From Paenibacillus pedocola (GTDB taxonomy: Bacteria > Bacillota > Bacilli > Paenibacillales > Paenibacillaceae), in assembly GCF_031599675.1 (NCBI RefSeq), contig NZ_CP134223.1, positions 3,844,001 through 3,908,000 on the forward strand: a stretch of DNA of 64,000 bases, written 5' to 3'. The notes beneath the pieces were generated by a model. That model had not been told where the DNA came from, did no database searches, and saw only the letters and a program-made list of their open reading frames with translations. Position numbers and translations under genes: made by a program. Below are positions 45,866-54,401 of this stretch, piece by piece (position 1 is the stretch's first letter; every line of letters begins with the position of its first letter).

Positions 45866-46694
45866 TTCTGTGCTCCTCGGTGTCCAATGCGATCCTTACC
45901 AGTTCTTTTTTGATCTCAGCAAGCTGGGTGTCAATCCGTGCATCAATGCTGCCAAAGGAAGAACGGATCACGCAGCCCAGATCTTTGACTGTCGAATCGG
46001 GCAGGATTTGCAGCTCTGCTTGGGAGTCCACCGCCAGCGACAGCTCCTCTCTCGCCGAGTTAACAAAAGCGAACTGAGCAGGTGATACGCACAAGGAGAT
46101 TAATCCCTGCTCCCTTTTACGTGCCAGATTCTTACGAATCAGATCCATAGCAAACTGCGGTTCCACAGTCAGCTGCTTGTCCACGATTTTTTCTGCGATT
46201 CCACAGCTTAACTCCACCAGAAAAGGTTCGGCTTCCTGAATAATTACATCTCTTGCCCGGTATGCTTCCTGAAGCACATTCCGCGCCTCTTCCATCATCT
46301 CGGCCATTTTTTGAGCCATATCATGTTCTGCCTGTGTCAGGCCTTCCTGGTATCCTTGCTGGAACGCCTCGGATTTGACGGCCTCGACCAGATGCTCATC
46401 CTGCTCTCTGCGCTGCCGCCACCATTCCTCTGCCTCCGTCCGTGCCGATTCCACAATATTTTCAGCTTCCTGTGATGCATTCCGGACCTGACCTTCAGCG
46501 AATTCCTGGGCATCCTTCAGCATTTGCCTGCGGGTTTGCTCTGCCTCTTCACGGGCGGGATCATGATAATGAACCTCACCTGCCGCATCTTCTGCAGCAG
46601 GCTCTTCAGCAAGGCCGGCATGCTGCCTGGCCTGCTCCAACCGTTTAAGCACATCTACCGGAACATATTGGGAGTGTTTAATCAGCCTAGACAA
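45846..46694 (-). CDS. fliH: Flagellar assembly protein FliH
   Basis: A regulator of FliI that tethers it to the C ring. It has 282 residues. A long Glu/Gln/Ala-rich helical middle (about 45-140) is followed by a V-ATPase subunit E-like end. The stretch LVELSCGIAEKIVDKQL is family-like. The TTG at 46692-46694 lies within the fliG end and has GGAGGAG upstream. Confidence 0.9.
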   Translation of the reverse strand: MSRLIKHSQYVPVDVLKRLEQARQHAGLAEEPAAEDAAGEVHYHDPAREEAEQTRRQMLKDAQEFAEGQVRNASQEAENIVESARTEAEEWWRQRREQDEHLVEAVKSEAFQQGYQEGLTQAEHDMAQKMAEMMEEARNVLQEAYRARDVIIQEAEPFLVELSCGIAEKIVDKQLTVEPQFAMDLIRKNLARKREQGLISLCVSPAQFAFVNSAREELSLAVDSQAELQILPDSTVKDLGCVIRSSFGSIDARIDTQLAEIKKELVRIALDTEEHRNGEGDA

Positions 46695-47703
46695 TTATGT
46701 CATCTCCTCCACCACGGGCGATGATAATTTCACCTGATTCTTCAAGTCTACGGATCGTACCTACAATGCGTGTCTGAGCCTCTTCAACATCACGCAGCCG
46801 GACAGGACCCATATATTCCATTTCTTCGCGGAAGGTTTCGGCCATCCGTTTGGACATGTTGCGGAAAATAACATCCCGCACTTCCTCGCTCGCAACCTTG
46901 AGTGCAAGCTGCAGATCCGCATTTTCGATATCCTTGATAATGCGCTGAATCGAACGATTGTCCACATTGACAATATCCTCGAACACGAACATCCGTTTTT
47001 TGATTTCTTCGGCCAGCTCCGGATCCTGAATTTCCAGGGAATCCAAAATTGTACGTTCTGTTCCGCGGTCTACCCCGTTCAAGATCTGAACAATAGACTC
47101 GATACCGCCGGCATTGGTGTAATCCTGCGTAACCGTTGCGGAAAGCTTTTGCTCAAGTACACGCTCAATTTGCGTAACAACCTCTGGTGAGGTGCTATCC
47201 ATGATCGCGATTCTTCTGGCAACCTCAGCCTGCTTTTCCTGTGGTAGAGAAGAAAGGATCGTGGCTGCTTGTTCAAATTGCAAATAAGATAAAACTAGTG
47301 CGATTGTTTGTACATTTTCATTCTGAATGAAGTTTAAGATCTGATTAGGATCAGCCTTACGGGCAAAGTCAAAGGGTCTAACCTGCAGCGTTGCCGTCAG
47401 CCGGTTGATGACTTCAAGAGCCTTGGCTGAGCCCAGGGCTTTCTCAAGAATCTCCTTGGCGTAGTTGATACCGCCTTGCGAGATATACTCCTGAGCGAGA
47501 CATATCTGGTGAAATTCGGACATAATCGACTCTTTTTCTACACTGTCCACCTTGCGGACATTGGCAATTTCCAGAGTGAGCTGTTCAATTTCCTCGTCTC
47601 TTAGATGTTTGAATATTTGCGCCGATACCTCGGGCCCTAGTGTGATAAGCAGGATTGCCGCCTTTTGGCGGCCGCTGAGACCCTGCTGGCTAGCTTTTGC
47701 CAT
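46687..47703 (-). CDS. fliG: Flagellar motor switch protein FliG
   Basis: The rotor protein that couples FliF to the C ring and interacts with stators. It has 338 residues, the B. subtilis length. SGRQKAAILLITLGPEVSAQIFKHL is at the N-terminus. The C-terminal charged torque helix region is VLFEDIVNVDNRSIQ and later EEMEYMGPVRLRDVEEAQ. I chose ATG 47701-47703 (MAKASQQGL), preceded by AGAGGTGAA. Confidence 0.97.
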   Translation of the reverse strand: MAKASQQGLSGRQKAAILLITLGPEVSAQIFKHLRDEEIEQLTLEIANVRKVDSVEKESIMSEFHQICLAQEYISQGGINYAKEILEKALGSAKALEVINRLTATLQVRPFDFARKADPNQILNFIQNENVQTIALVLSYLQFEQAATILSSLPQEKQAEVARRIAIMDSTSPEVVTQIERVLEQKLSATVTQDYTNAGGIESIVQILNGVDRGTERTILDSLEIQDPELAEEIKKRMFVFEDIVNVDNRSIQRIIKDIENADLQLALKVASEEVRDVIFRNMSKRMAETFREEMEYMGPVRLRDVEEAQTRIVGTIRRLEESGEIIIARGGGDDIIV

Positions 47704-47707
47704 TAGT

Positions 47708-49297
47708 TCACCTCTGTTCGTCTGCAAGCCATGTGCGCAGCAGATTTACGAATTCATCCGGCTTCTTCTTCGCCAGACTTTCCAGTTGCTTGCGAACCTG
47801 ACTTTCATTCGTCACGCTCTCCAAGTTAATGGATGGGAACTCGGTAGGAACCTGCAGCGGAATATCTTCTTCCACTTCTTCTTCTTCCTTCTTCTTGCGG
47901 CTCCGGTAAATAACGAATCCGCCACCCGCACCGATCAGCAGCGCCCCTGCTGCAATCGCCCAAATCATCCATGTCGCAAGTCCGCCGGAACCGGCAGCCG
48001 CTTCATTGCTTCCGAATTGTTGCGAGTATACCGAAACTTTTTTGGTTAAATCAGCGTCTGTATAAGTGACTCCTGAATCTGCCAATGAAGCGCGTACGAT
48101 ATTAACCAGAATGTTCTGAATTGCAGCCGAAGTTGCAGCATCTAAAGTTGTTTGTCCGGTAGGTGGTTCAACAGCAACATTTATGGTTAAATCTTTAACA
48201 GTATATGGGCTCGCGATGATATCCTTGGTGATCCGGTTAACTTCATAGTTCCTAGTTTCCGAAGATTCTTCAGAAGTAGAAGTGCCAGTATCTGTTCCAG
48301 AAGGATAACCGAAGACATCTTCCGATCCTGTACCCGCAACTCCCCCGGTAGTGTTTCCCTGACCCGAATAGGTGTTGCTGATAATTTGTGAACTAATTTC
48401 AATCCCTTTCATATTCTCCGTATCCACCGGTGTGACTAGATCTTCCTTCCGATTTTCCTTATCAAAATTCAGCTTAGAGAAGACCAGAACATCCACCTTA
48501 TCGGGACCAGTGAGCGTACTAAGAAATTGTTTTACATCCTTTTTGACTTCTTCTTCAAATTTTTTCTGAAGAGCAAAGTTTTCTTCCACCTGGCTGGAAA
48601 CCCCGGTTTGCCCGCCTCTAGCGCTCGGCATCAATTCGACCTCGTTATTGGCGATCGTAATGTTATCTACCGGCAAATTCGGCACAGCGGTCTTCACAAG
48701 ATTGAAGTATCCGTCAATATTATCTTGAGAGGGTCTAAATCCCGGATCAAAAGTGAGCACTACAGAAGCGGAAGCCTGTTCCTGATCCTCCTGGGAAGCG
48801 AAAACCGTTTCTTTTGGAAGATTGATCAGCACCTTGGCATCCTTGATGCCTTGCATCCGTCTCATCAATTGTTCAACTTCACCATTCAAAGCATTGTTAT
48901 ATTTGACATCGAACTCACTGTCCGTTGTACCGATCATGGACGAGGACTCATCAAAGATTTTGTATCCGATTGAGCCTCCCTGCACGATACCCTGCGAACC
49001 GATATCCACCTTAATACGGGCTGCCTCTGTGCTTGGTACTGAGATGCTTTTGCCATCCGGGCTCAATCGATAAGAAATCCCGGCGGAATCCAGGTAAGTC
49101 ATGACACCTGCTGAATCTGTACTATCTAAATCTTGAAAGGCTACCTCGTATTCCGTCTTCGAAAGCTGCATGGTCAAAACTACGATTATTATTATGATGA
49201 TAAACAGGGTAGAGAAAAATAGAATTTTCTGTTTACCGCTGAATCTGTTCCAATACTGGGTTAACTTCTCCCTGTACTGGGCAAATCTTTCATTCAC
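47708..49297 (-). CDS. fliF: Flagellar MS-ring protein FliF
   Basis: Builds the membrane-supramembrane ring that anchors rotor and export gate. It has 529 residues: two membrane helices (about 25-45 and 433-455) around a periplasmic ring-building domain (YRLSPDGKSISVPSTEAARIKVDIGSQGI, INLPKETVFASQEDQEQASASVVL). The C-terminal end (SQVRKQLESLAKKKPDEFVNLLRTWL) binds FliG. The GTG start at 49297 has GGGGTGA upstream. Confidence 0.96.
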   Translation of the reverse strand: MNERFAQYREKLTQYWNRFSGKQKILFFSTLFIIIIIIVVLTMQLSKTEYEVAFQDLDSTDSAGVMTYLDSAGISYRLSPDGKSISVPSTEAARIKVDIGSQGIVQGGSIGYKIFDESSSMIGTTDSEFDVKYNNALNGEVEQLMRRMQGIKDAKVLINLPKETVFASQEDQEQASASVVLTFDPGFRPSQDNIDGYFNLVKTAVPNLPVDNITIANNEVELMPSARGGQTGVSSQVEENFALQKKFEEEVKKDVKQFLSTLTGPDKVDVLVFSKLNFDKENRKEDLVTPVDTENMKGIEISSQIISNTYSGQGNTTGGVAGTGSEDVFGYPSGTDTGTSTSEESSETRNYEVNRITKDIIASPYTVKDLTINVAVEPPTGQTTLDAATSAAIQNILVNIVRASLADSGVTYTDADLTKKVSVYSQQFGSNEAAAGSGGLATWMIWAIAAGALLIGAGGGFVIYRSRKKKEEEEVEEDIPLQVPTEFPSINLESVTNESQVRKQLESLAKKKPDEFVNLLRTWLADEQR

Positions 49298-49331
49298 AGT
49301 GTCACCCCATCCGAAACTAAGCTAGGATTAT

Positions 49332-49640
49332 TTAGATCTGAGTTCTCATAATTTCCTGATAGGCTTCAATCACTTTGTTCCGGACTTGTGTAGTCAGCTG
49401 CAAACTCAGCAATGCCTGTTGCGAAGAAATCATCGCCTCATCGATATTGACTTCTCCCAATACAAATTTATTACTCATATCCTTGGCTTGTTGCTCCTGG
49501 CCAGCCACCTGATTCAAAGCATCTTCCAGATAAGATCCGAAGCTTTGTTTGGAACCGGTTACTTCCCCAGACTCGACGGCTGCAGATTTCATAGCAAGCG
49601 GTTGGATAGCCTGTGTCCCGATAGTTAAATTTTGTATCAA
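49332..49640 (-). CDS. fliE: Flagellar hook-basal body protein FliE
   Basis: A 102-residue adaptor between the MS ring and rod. The C-terminal half is conserved: FGSYLEDALNQVAGQEQQAKDMSNKFVLGEVNIDEAMISSQQALLSLQLTTQVRNKVIEAYQEIMR. The start is TTG 49638-49640 with AGGAGGG five bases upstream. It lies between flgC and fliF. Confidence 0.95.
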   Translation of the reverse strand: MIQNLTIGTQAIQPLAMKSAAVESGEVTGSKQSFGSYLEDALNQVAGQEQQAKDMSNKFVLGEVNIDEAMISSQQALLSLQLTTQVRNKVIEAYQEIMRTQI

Positions 49641-49669
49641 CGATTACCCTCCTAAAATGTCAGTTCATT

Positions 49670-50122
49670 TTAATGTCCGATTTCGAGCGCTTTGCTGACC
49701 ATAGCTTTTGACGCATTCAGCATTGTTACATTCGCTTCATAAGAACGGGAGGCGGACAGCATATCCACCATTTCTTTAGTCAGATCCACATTAGGCATAT
49801 ATACATATCCGTTGGTATCCGCATCCGGATGACTCGGGTTGTAGACTGGCTTCAGTGGTGAAGAATCCTCAATGATTGACTGCACTTTAACGCCTTCACT
49901 ACCATTCTCACTACCCATTTTCGAATTCAAAATGTTTGAGAAACTGTTATTCTTCTCTGTTTCCAGCACAACAAGCTTACGCCGGTACGGAACGGCCTTA
50001 CCATCCACGACAGAGGCTCTTGTTGTCTCAGCATTGGCAATGTTAGAGGAAATCACGTCCATTCTGAGCCGCTGGGCAGTTAAGGCTGAGGCGCTTATTC
50101 CAAAGCTGCTACCAAAATTCAC
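49670..50122 (-). CDS. flgC: Flagellar basal-body rod protein FlgC
   Basis: A proximal rod protein of 150 residues. ISASALTAQRLRMDVISSNIANAETTR at the N-terminus and NVDLTKEMVDMLSASRSYEANVTMLNASKAM near the C-terminus are the typical rod-family helices. The GTG start at 50122 has a run of G upstream. It follows flgB directly. Confidence 0.96.
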   Translation of the reverse strand: MNFGSSFGISASALTAQRLRMDVISSNIANAETTRASVVDGKAVPYRRKLVVLETEKNNSFSNILNSKMGSENGSEGVKVQSIIEDSSPLKPVYNPSHPDADTNGYVYMPNVDLTKEMVDMLSASRSYEANVTMLNASKAMVSKALEIGH

Positions 50123-50128
50123 TATTGC

Positions 50129-50536
50129 TTACCCCCCCTGAATGACTGTGCGCATCATCGTGATTTGACTGTTCAACTGCTGGACATAAGAGTTATACCT
50201 GAGCTGGTTCTCAGCACTGAGCGCCATCTCCCGGTCCATATCCACATTATTGTCGTTGTTATTCATCGAGGTGGTTTCATCTGTGCTAACGACCGCAGAC
50301 GGTACAGCAGACACATTACCGAATTGGAAGTGGCGAGAATCCGTTACCTTCGCACCGAGCGTCGGCTTCAGTCCACTTTCCTGTGCGGCAAGCACACTTT
50401 CAAAAGAAACGTCTGAACGTTTAAATCCGGGTGTGTCGGCATTTGCTACGTTATTGGCTAAAACACTTTGTCGCTTGTTGGCGGCTTCAAGGCCTCCCTG
50501 TAATCGTTGAAAACTGACACTATTCAGCAAACCCAT
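50129..50536 (-). CDS. flgB: Flagellar basal-body rod protein FlgB
   Basis: The first gene of the flagellar cluster, a 135-residue proximal rod protein. VSFQRLQGGLEAANKRQSVLANNVANADTPGFKRSDVSF is the conserved N-terminal region. I chose ATG 50534-50536, after GAAGGGGGG; the longer ORF start at 50581 lies before the ribosome-binding site. Upstream is a 380-base gene-free stretch with candidate promoters. Confidence 0.95.
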   Translation of the reverse strand: MGLLNSVSFQRLQGGLEAANKRQSVLANNVANADTPGFKRSDVSFESVLAAQESGLKPTLGAKVTDSRHFQFGNVSAVPSAVVSTDETTSMNNNDNNVDMDREMALSAENQLRYNSYVQQLNSQITMMRTVIQGG

Positions 50537-50620
50537 GGAAATCCCCCTTCCAAAGCTATCATAATGAAAAGAATTCCACAACTTCCTTACGAACTCCTGC
50601 TTGATTCGACAAAAAAAGCT

Positions 50621-50648
50621 AATTTATTTGCTATTTTTTTCAAATCAA
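50621..50648 (-). promoter_or_regulatory. Candidate SigA promoter upstream of flgB
   Basis: On the minus strand TTGATT (50643-50648) and TAAATT (50621-50626) are 16 bases apart, about 85 bases before the flgB start. A run of A residues lies in the spacer. Weak match; it is the only reasonable candidate between the terminator and flgB. Confidence 0.3.
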
Positions 50649-50733
50649 GGTCGAAAGGTGTCGATGGTTGATTCTATTGGCAATCTCATATACTTTGATT
50701 CTCGTAGAATTTGTATATTATTACAATAAGAAA

Positions 50734-50767
50734 TAAGCCCTATCTTTTCTGAAAAGAGAGGGCTTAA
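50734..50767 (-). terminator. Intrinsic terminator downstream of hslU
   Basis: On the minus strand AAGCCCTCTCTTTTC pairs with GAAAAGATAGGGCTT apart from a single mismatch or bulge, followed by ATTTCTTATTG. It lies 150 bases past the hslU stop, so it either ends the hslV-hslU transcript or a short RNA that starts in between. Confidence 0.7.
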
Positions 50768-50822
50768 AGCATGGTTTTTCAATTTTTTGACATTCTAAAG
50801 CCATAATATGCATTTATTTAAC

Positions 50823-50851
50823 AATTTATTACATGATTTATTCTTTTTCAA
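50823..50851 (-). promoter_or_regulatory. Candidate SigA promoter downstream of hslU
   Basis: On the minus strand TTGAAA (50846-50851) and TAAATT (50823-50828) are 17 bases apart. It starts 66 bases after the hslU stop. Its product would meet the terminator at 50734-50767 after about 80 bases. Confidence 0.4.
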
Positions 50852-50916
50852 GGATTTTTATGCACATCACTAATTCTAAATACCTAAATTTAATGGAATC
50901 TCCGAAGACAACCGTT

Positions 50917-52317
50917 TTACAAAATATATTGACTTAAATCCCGATCCTGCGCGATTCCTGACAGTTTTTCGCGAACATATTCGGGTGTTATCACCATGGT
51001 TTCCAGTGTTAATTCTGGCGCTTCAAACGAAAGATCCTCCAGCAGCTTCTCCAGAATGGTATGAAGACGCCGGGCACCGATATTCTCCATATTCTGATTC
51101 ACTGATGCAGCAATTTTGGCAATTTCCTGATTTGCCTCCTTCTGAAACTGAATTTCGATATTCTCAGTCTTCAGTAAGTTGACATATTGCTTCGTCAGCG
51201 CATTCTCCGGTTCCGTCAGAATAGACACAAAGTCCTCCAGTGTAAGACTGCTCAGCTCCACACGGATCGGAAAGCGTCCCTGAAGCTCAGGGATGAGGTC
51301 AGAAGGCTTAGCAATATGGAAAGCTCCCGCCGCCATGAAAAGCACGTAGTCGGTCTTCACAGGGCCGTATTTGGTCATCACCGTAGAACCTTCTACGATT
51401 GGCAGAATATCACGCTGTACCCCTTCACGGGAGACATCCGGTCCAGAACCTTTACCTTGGCTGGCTACTTTATCGATCTCATCAATAAATATGATGCCGG
51501 ACTGTTCTGCACGGGTTATTGATTCCTGAATAACGTCATCCATATCAATCAGTTTGGCTGCCTCATCCTGAATCAGCACCTTACGGGCTTCCTTAATCGG
51601 AAGCTTACGTTTCTTGGTCCGCTTAGGCAGCAGATTTCCGAACATTTCCTGCATGTTCATCCCCATCTGATCATTCCCCTGGCCGGCAAACATATCGAGC
51701 ATGGTTGGAGCCGTATCTTCAACATCGATCTCAATAATGTCATCTTCCAGCTGCCCTGCAAGCAGCTTGAATTTGATATTGCGGCGGCGTTCACTCAGGC
51801 TTCCGTCCTCTGCTTCCTCCTTGCTGTCCTCGGAACTTGCATTGTTGCCTCCGAAGATCATCTCAAAAGGATTGCGCTGTGATTTGTTCTTCGAAGACGA
51901 TGGTGCCAAAATCGATACGATACGTTCATTGGCAAGCTCTTCAGCCCGATCCTTCACTTTCTCGGTCCGTTCCAGCTTGACCATACGGATTGAAGTCTCC
52001 ACCAGATCGCGAACCATGGATTCCACGTCCCGGCCCACATATCCAACCTCGGTAAACTTGGTAGCCTCAACTTTGATGAACGGTGCATTAACCAGCTTGG
52101 CCAGACGCCGGGCAATCTCCGTCTTGCCTACACCGGTTGGACCAATCATCAGAATATTTTTGGGAACAACTTCATCACGCAGCTCCTCCGGGAGCAGGCT
52201 GCGCCGGTAACGGTTACGCAGAGCAACCGCTACCGATTTTTTGGCCTGCTTCTGGCCTACGATATATTTATCAAGTTCAGCGACGATTTGACGGGGTGTG
52301 AGCGATTGATTCACCAT
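50917..52317 (-). CDS. hslU: ATP-dependent protease ATPase subunit HslU (ClpY)
   Basis: A AAA+ unfoldase that feeds substrates to HslV. It has 466 residues. Walker A is [16 protein letters not shown] (about 55-70); Walker B is [12 protein letters not shown]. The inserted I domain (about 110-240) is acidic and variable. The C-terminal end [14 protein letters not shown] is typical and docks into HslV. GGGAGGA precedes the ATG. It follows hslV by 33 bases. Confidence 0.97.
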   Translation of the reverse strand: MVNQSLTPRQIVAELDKYIVGQKQAKKSVAVALRNRYRRSLLPEELRDEVVPKNILMIGPTGVGKTEIARRLAKLVNAPFIKVEATKFTEVGYVGRDVESMVRDLVETSIRMVKLERTEKVKDRAEELANERIVSILAPSSSKNKSQRNPFEMIFGGNNASSEDSKEEAEDGSLSERRRNIKFKLLAGQLEDDIIEIDVEDTAPTMLDMFAGQGNDQMGMNMQEMFGNLLPKRTKKRKLPIKEARKVLIQDEAAKLIDMDDVIQESITRAEQSGIIFIDEIDKVASQGKGSGPDVSREGVQRDILPIVEGSTVMTKYGPVKTDYVLFMAAGAFHIAKPSDLIPELQGRFPIRVELSSLTLEDFVSILTEPENALTKQYVNLLKTENIEIQFQKEANQEIAKIAASVNQNMENIGARRLHTILEKLLEDLSFEAPELTLETMVITPEYVREKLSGIAQDRDLSQYIL

Positions 52318-52350
52318 TGCGACTTCCTCCCTCTTTCTGTGGCACCGTGC

Positions 52351-52893
52351 CTACAATTGTTCAACAATAATATTGGAATTGGTATATACACATATCTCCG
52401 AAGCGATCTGCAGCGCTTCTTTGGCAATTTCTGCTGCACTAAGGTCCGGAGCATGGCGTTTGAGCGCGCGTCCCGAGGCCAGGGCAAAATTGCCTCCGGA
52501 GCCGATGGCCAGCACATCATCATCCGGCTCAATGATTTCGCCGTTGCCCGAGATCAGCAGCATACCTTCCCTGTCCATCACGATCATCAGCGCCTCCAGC
52601 TTGCGCAGGATGCGATCCTGCCGCCAGTCCTTAGCCAGTTCTACTGCGGCCCGCTGTAGATTACCGTGATGCTCCTCAAGCTTGCCTTCAAACTTTTCAA
52701 ACAAAGTTATCGCATCGGCTACGGAACCCGCAAAACCGGCGATTACTTGTCCTCTGTACAGGCGGCGGACTTTTTTGGCCGTCGTCTTCATGATGACGCT
52801 CTCGCCAAAGGTAACCTGTCCATCGCCCGCTATCGCAGCATGGCCATTATGTCTAACCGCACAAATTGTAGTTGCATGAAAGCTGGGTAACAT
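52351..52893 (-). CDS. hslV: ATP-dependent protease peptidase subunit HslV (ClpQ)
   Basis: A proteasome-beta-like peptidase forming a two-ring dodecamer. It has 180 residues. The mature-type start [23 protein letters not shown] is at residues 8-9 on, after MLPSFHA. Typical stretches are [20 protein letters not shown] and [16 protein letters not shown]. In B. subtilis the N-terminus is Met-Ser and Ser is reported as the nucleophile; here residue 2 is Leu, so cleavage before Thr8 may be needed. AGGAGG lies 11 bases before the ATG. The usual upstream xerC/codV is absent. Confidence 0.96.
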   Translation of the reverse strand: MLPSFHATTICAVRHNGHAAIAGDGQVTFGESVIMKTTAKKVRRLYRGQVIAGFAGSVADAITLFEKFEGKLEEHHGNLQRAAVELAKDWRQDRILRKLEALMIVMDREGMLLISGNGEIIEPDDDVLAIGSGGNFALASGRALKRHAPDLSAAEIAKEALQIASEICVYTNSNIIVEQL

Positions 52894-53019
52894 AAATTTA
52901 GCAACCTCCTAGAATAAACTTATTTCTTATTAATATGAACTTTAAGAATACTGTATAGTAAGCAGCATCCTTAAATTCATGCTATATAAATCATAAGCTT
53001 ATGCTGAGTAAACTTCAAA

Positions 53020-54378
53020 TTATGACAGTTTGGGTTCCGCGGGCTCCGGTTCTTTGTAAGCAAGGCCTGTTCGGGTCGCGAATTCTGCGATACTGTCGAG
53101 TGCCCGGTAGGCGAGAAGTTCATTCTTTTCTTTTTTGCTGCGGATTTTCTTCTCGAGCTTCGGAAGCAGTCCAAAGTTAGCATTCATCGGCTGGAAATGC
53201 TCCGGATCGGCGGAAGTAATATATGCAGGCATACTGCCCAGCACACTATCCTCAGGAAATACGATGCCTTCTTCACCAAGCGCAGCTCTGGCTGCATTGA
53301 TTCCCGCAATCAGTCCGGATGCCGCAGACTCCACATAGCCTTCAACGCCTGTCATCTGTCCGGCGAAGAATAATCTTTCCCGGCCCTTCATCTGATAAGT
53401 AGGGTGCAGCAGCTTGGGAGAATTAATAAATGTATTACGGTGCATTACACCATAACGGACGTACTCCGCATTTTCCAGACCCGGAATCAGTGAGAATACC
53501 CGCTTCTGTTCACCCCATTTAAGGTGAGTCTGAAAGCCAACCAGGTTATAGAGTGTTCCGGCAGCATTGTCCTGGCGCAGCTGAACGACAGCGTAAGGCA
53601 GTTTCCCCGTATGTGGATTCATAAGTCCCACCGGTTTCATCGGCCCGAATAACGCTGTCTGCTTGCCGCGCTTCATCATAATTTCAATCGGCATGCAGCC
53701 TTCGAAGTAAATCTCTTTCTCAAAATCTTTGAGCGCAGCAGTCTCAGCCGAAATCAGCGCATCATAAAAACGGTCAAATTCCTCTTCGGTCATCGGGCAA
53801 TTCAGGTATGCCGCTTCTCCTTTGTCGTACCGGGAAGCCAAATATACCTTACTCATGTCGATAGTATCCTTCTCCACAATCGGTGCTGCAGCATCATAGA
53901 AATAGAAGTATTCTTCACCCAATAAAGCCTTTATCTCAGCAGATAATGCCGGAGAAGTCAGAGGTCCTGTCGCGATGACAACAATCCCGTCCTCCGGTAT
54001 ATGCGTCAGTTCTTCATTTATGACTTCCACTAGCGGATGTTCGTGCAACGTCCGGGTGATCTCACCAGAGAATCCGTCCCGGTCAACAGCAAGTGCTCCG
54101 CCCGCAGGAACTGCATGACGGTCAGCTGCTCCAAGGACCAGCGAGTTCAGCCGCCGCATCTCTTCTTTTAATACGCCCACTGCATTTCCCAGTCCATTAG
54201 CCCGGAGCGAGTTGCTGCATACCAGTTCGGCGAATTGATCTGTGTGATGAGCAGGTGTTTTAACTGCGGGTCTCATTTCATATAATCTGACCGGCACCCC
54301 GCTTGAGGCAATTTGCCAGGCAGCCTCGCTGCCGGCGAGGCCCGCTCCAATTACTGTTACTTTAGCTGTTTCTGTCAA
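53020..54378 (-). CDS. trmFO: Folate-dependent tRNA (uracil-54-C5) methyltransferase TrmFO
   Basis: A flavoprotein that makes ribothymidine at position 54 of tRNA with methylene-THF as carbon donor. It has 452 residues. The FAD-binding motif [18 protein letters not shown] is near the N-terminus. The [22 protein letters not shown] segment and [26 protein letters not shown] near the end are family-typical. The start is TTG 54376-54378, eight bases after AGGAGG. It lies between topA and hslV. Confidence 0.96.
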   Translation of the reverse strand: MTETAKVTVIGAGLAGSEAAWQIASSGVPVRLYEMRPAVKTPAHHTDQFAELVCSNSLRANGLGNAVGVLKEEMRRLNSLVLGAADRHAVPAGGALAVDRDGFSGEITRTLHEHPLVEVINEELTHIPEDGIVVIATGPLTSPALSAEIKALLGEEYFYFYDAAAPIVEKDTIDMSKVYLASRYDKGEAAYLNCPMTEEEFDRFYDALISAETAALKDFEKEIYFEGCMPIEIMMKRGKQTALFGPMKPVGLMNPHTGKLPYAVVQLRQDNAAGTLYNLVGFQTHLKWGEQKRVFSLIPGLENAEYVRYGVMHRNTFINSPKLLHPTYQMKGRERLFFAGQMTGVEGYVESAASGLIAGINAARAALGEEGIVFPEDSVLGSMPAYITSADPEHFQPMNANFGLLPKLEKKIRSKKEKNELLAYRALDSIAEFATRTGLAYKEPEPAEPKLS

Positions 54379-54401
54379 TTTCCTTTCCTCCTGAAAACTA
54401 T

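Larger units (their letters stand above)
50537..50916. other. Gene-free region between hslU and flgB
   Basis: 380 bases, AT-rich, without an ORF I can support. It holds, from hslU toward flgB, a candidate promoter (50823-50851), a terminator-like hairpin (50734-50767) and a second candidate promoter (50621-50648). B. subtilis has codY here. A clear SigD box (TAAA-N15-GCCGATAT) is not visible. Confidence 0.7.
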
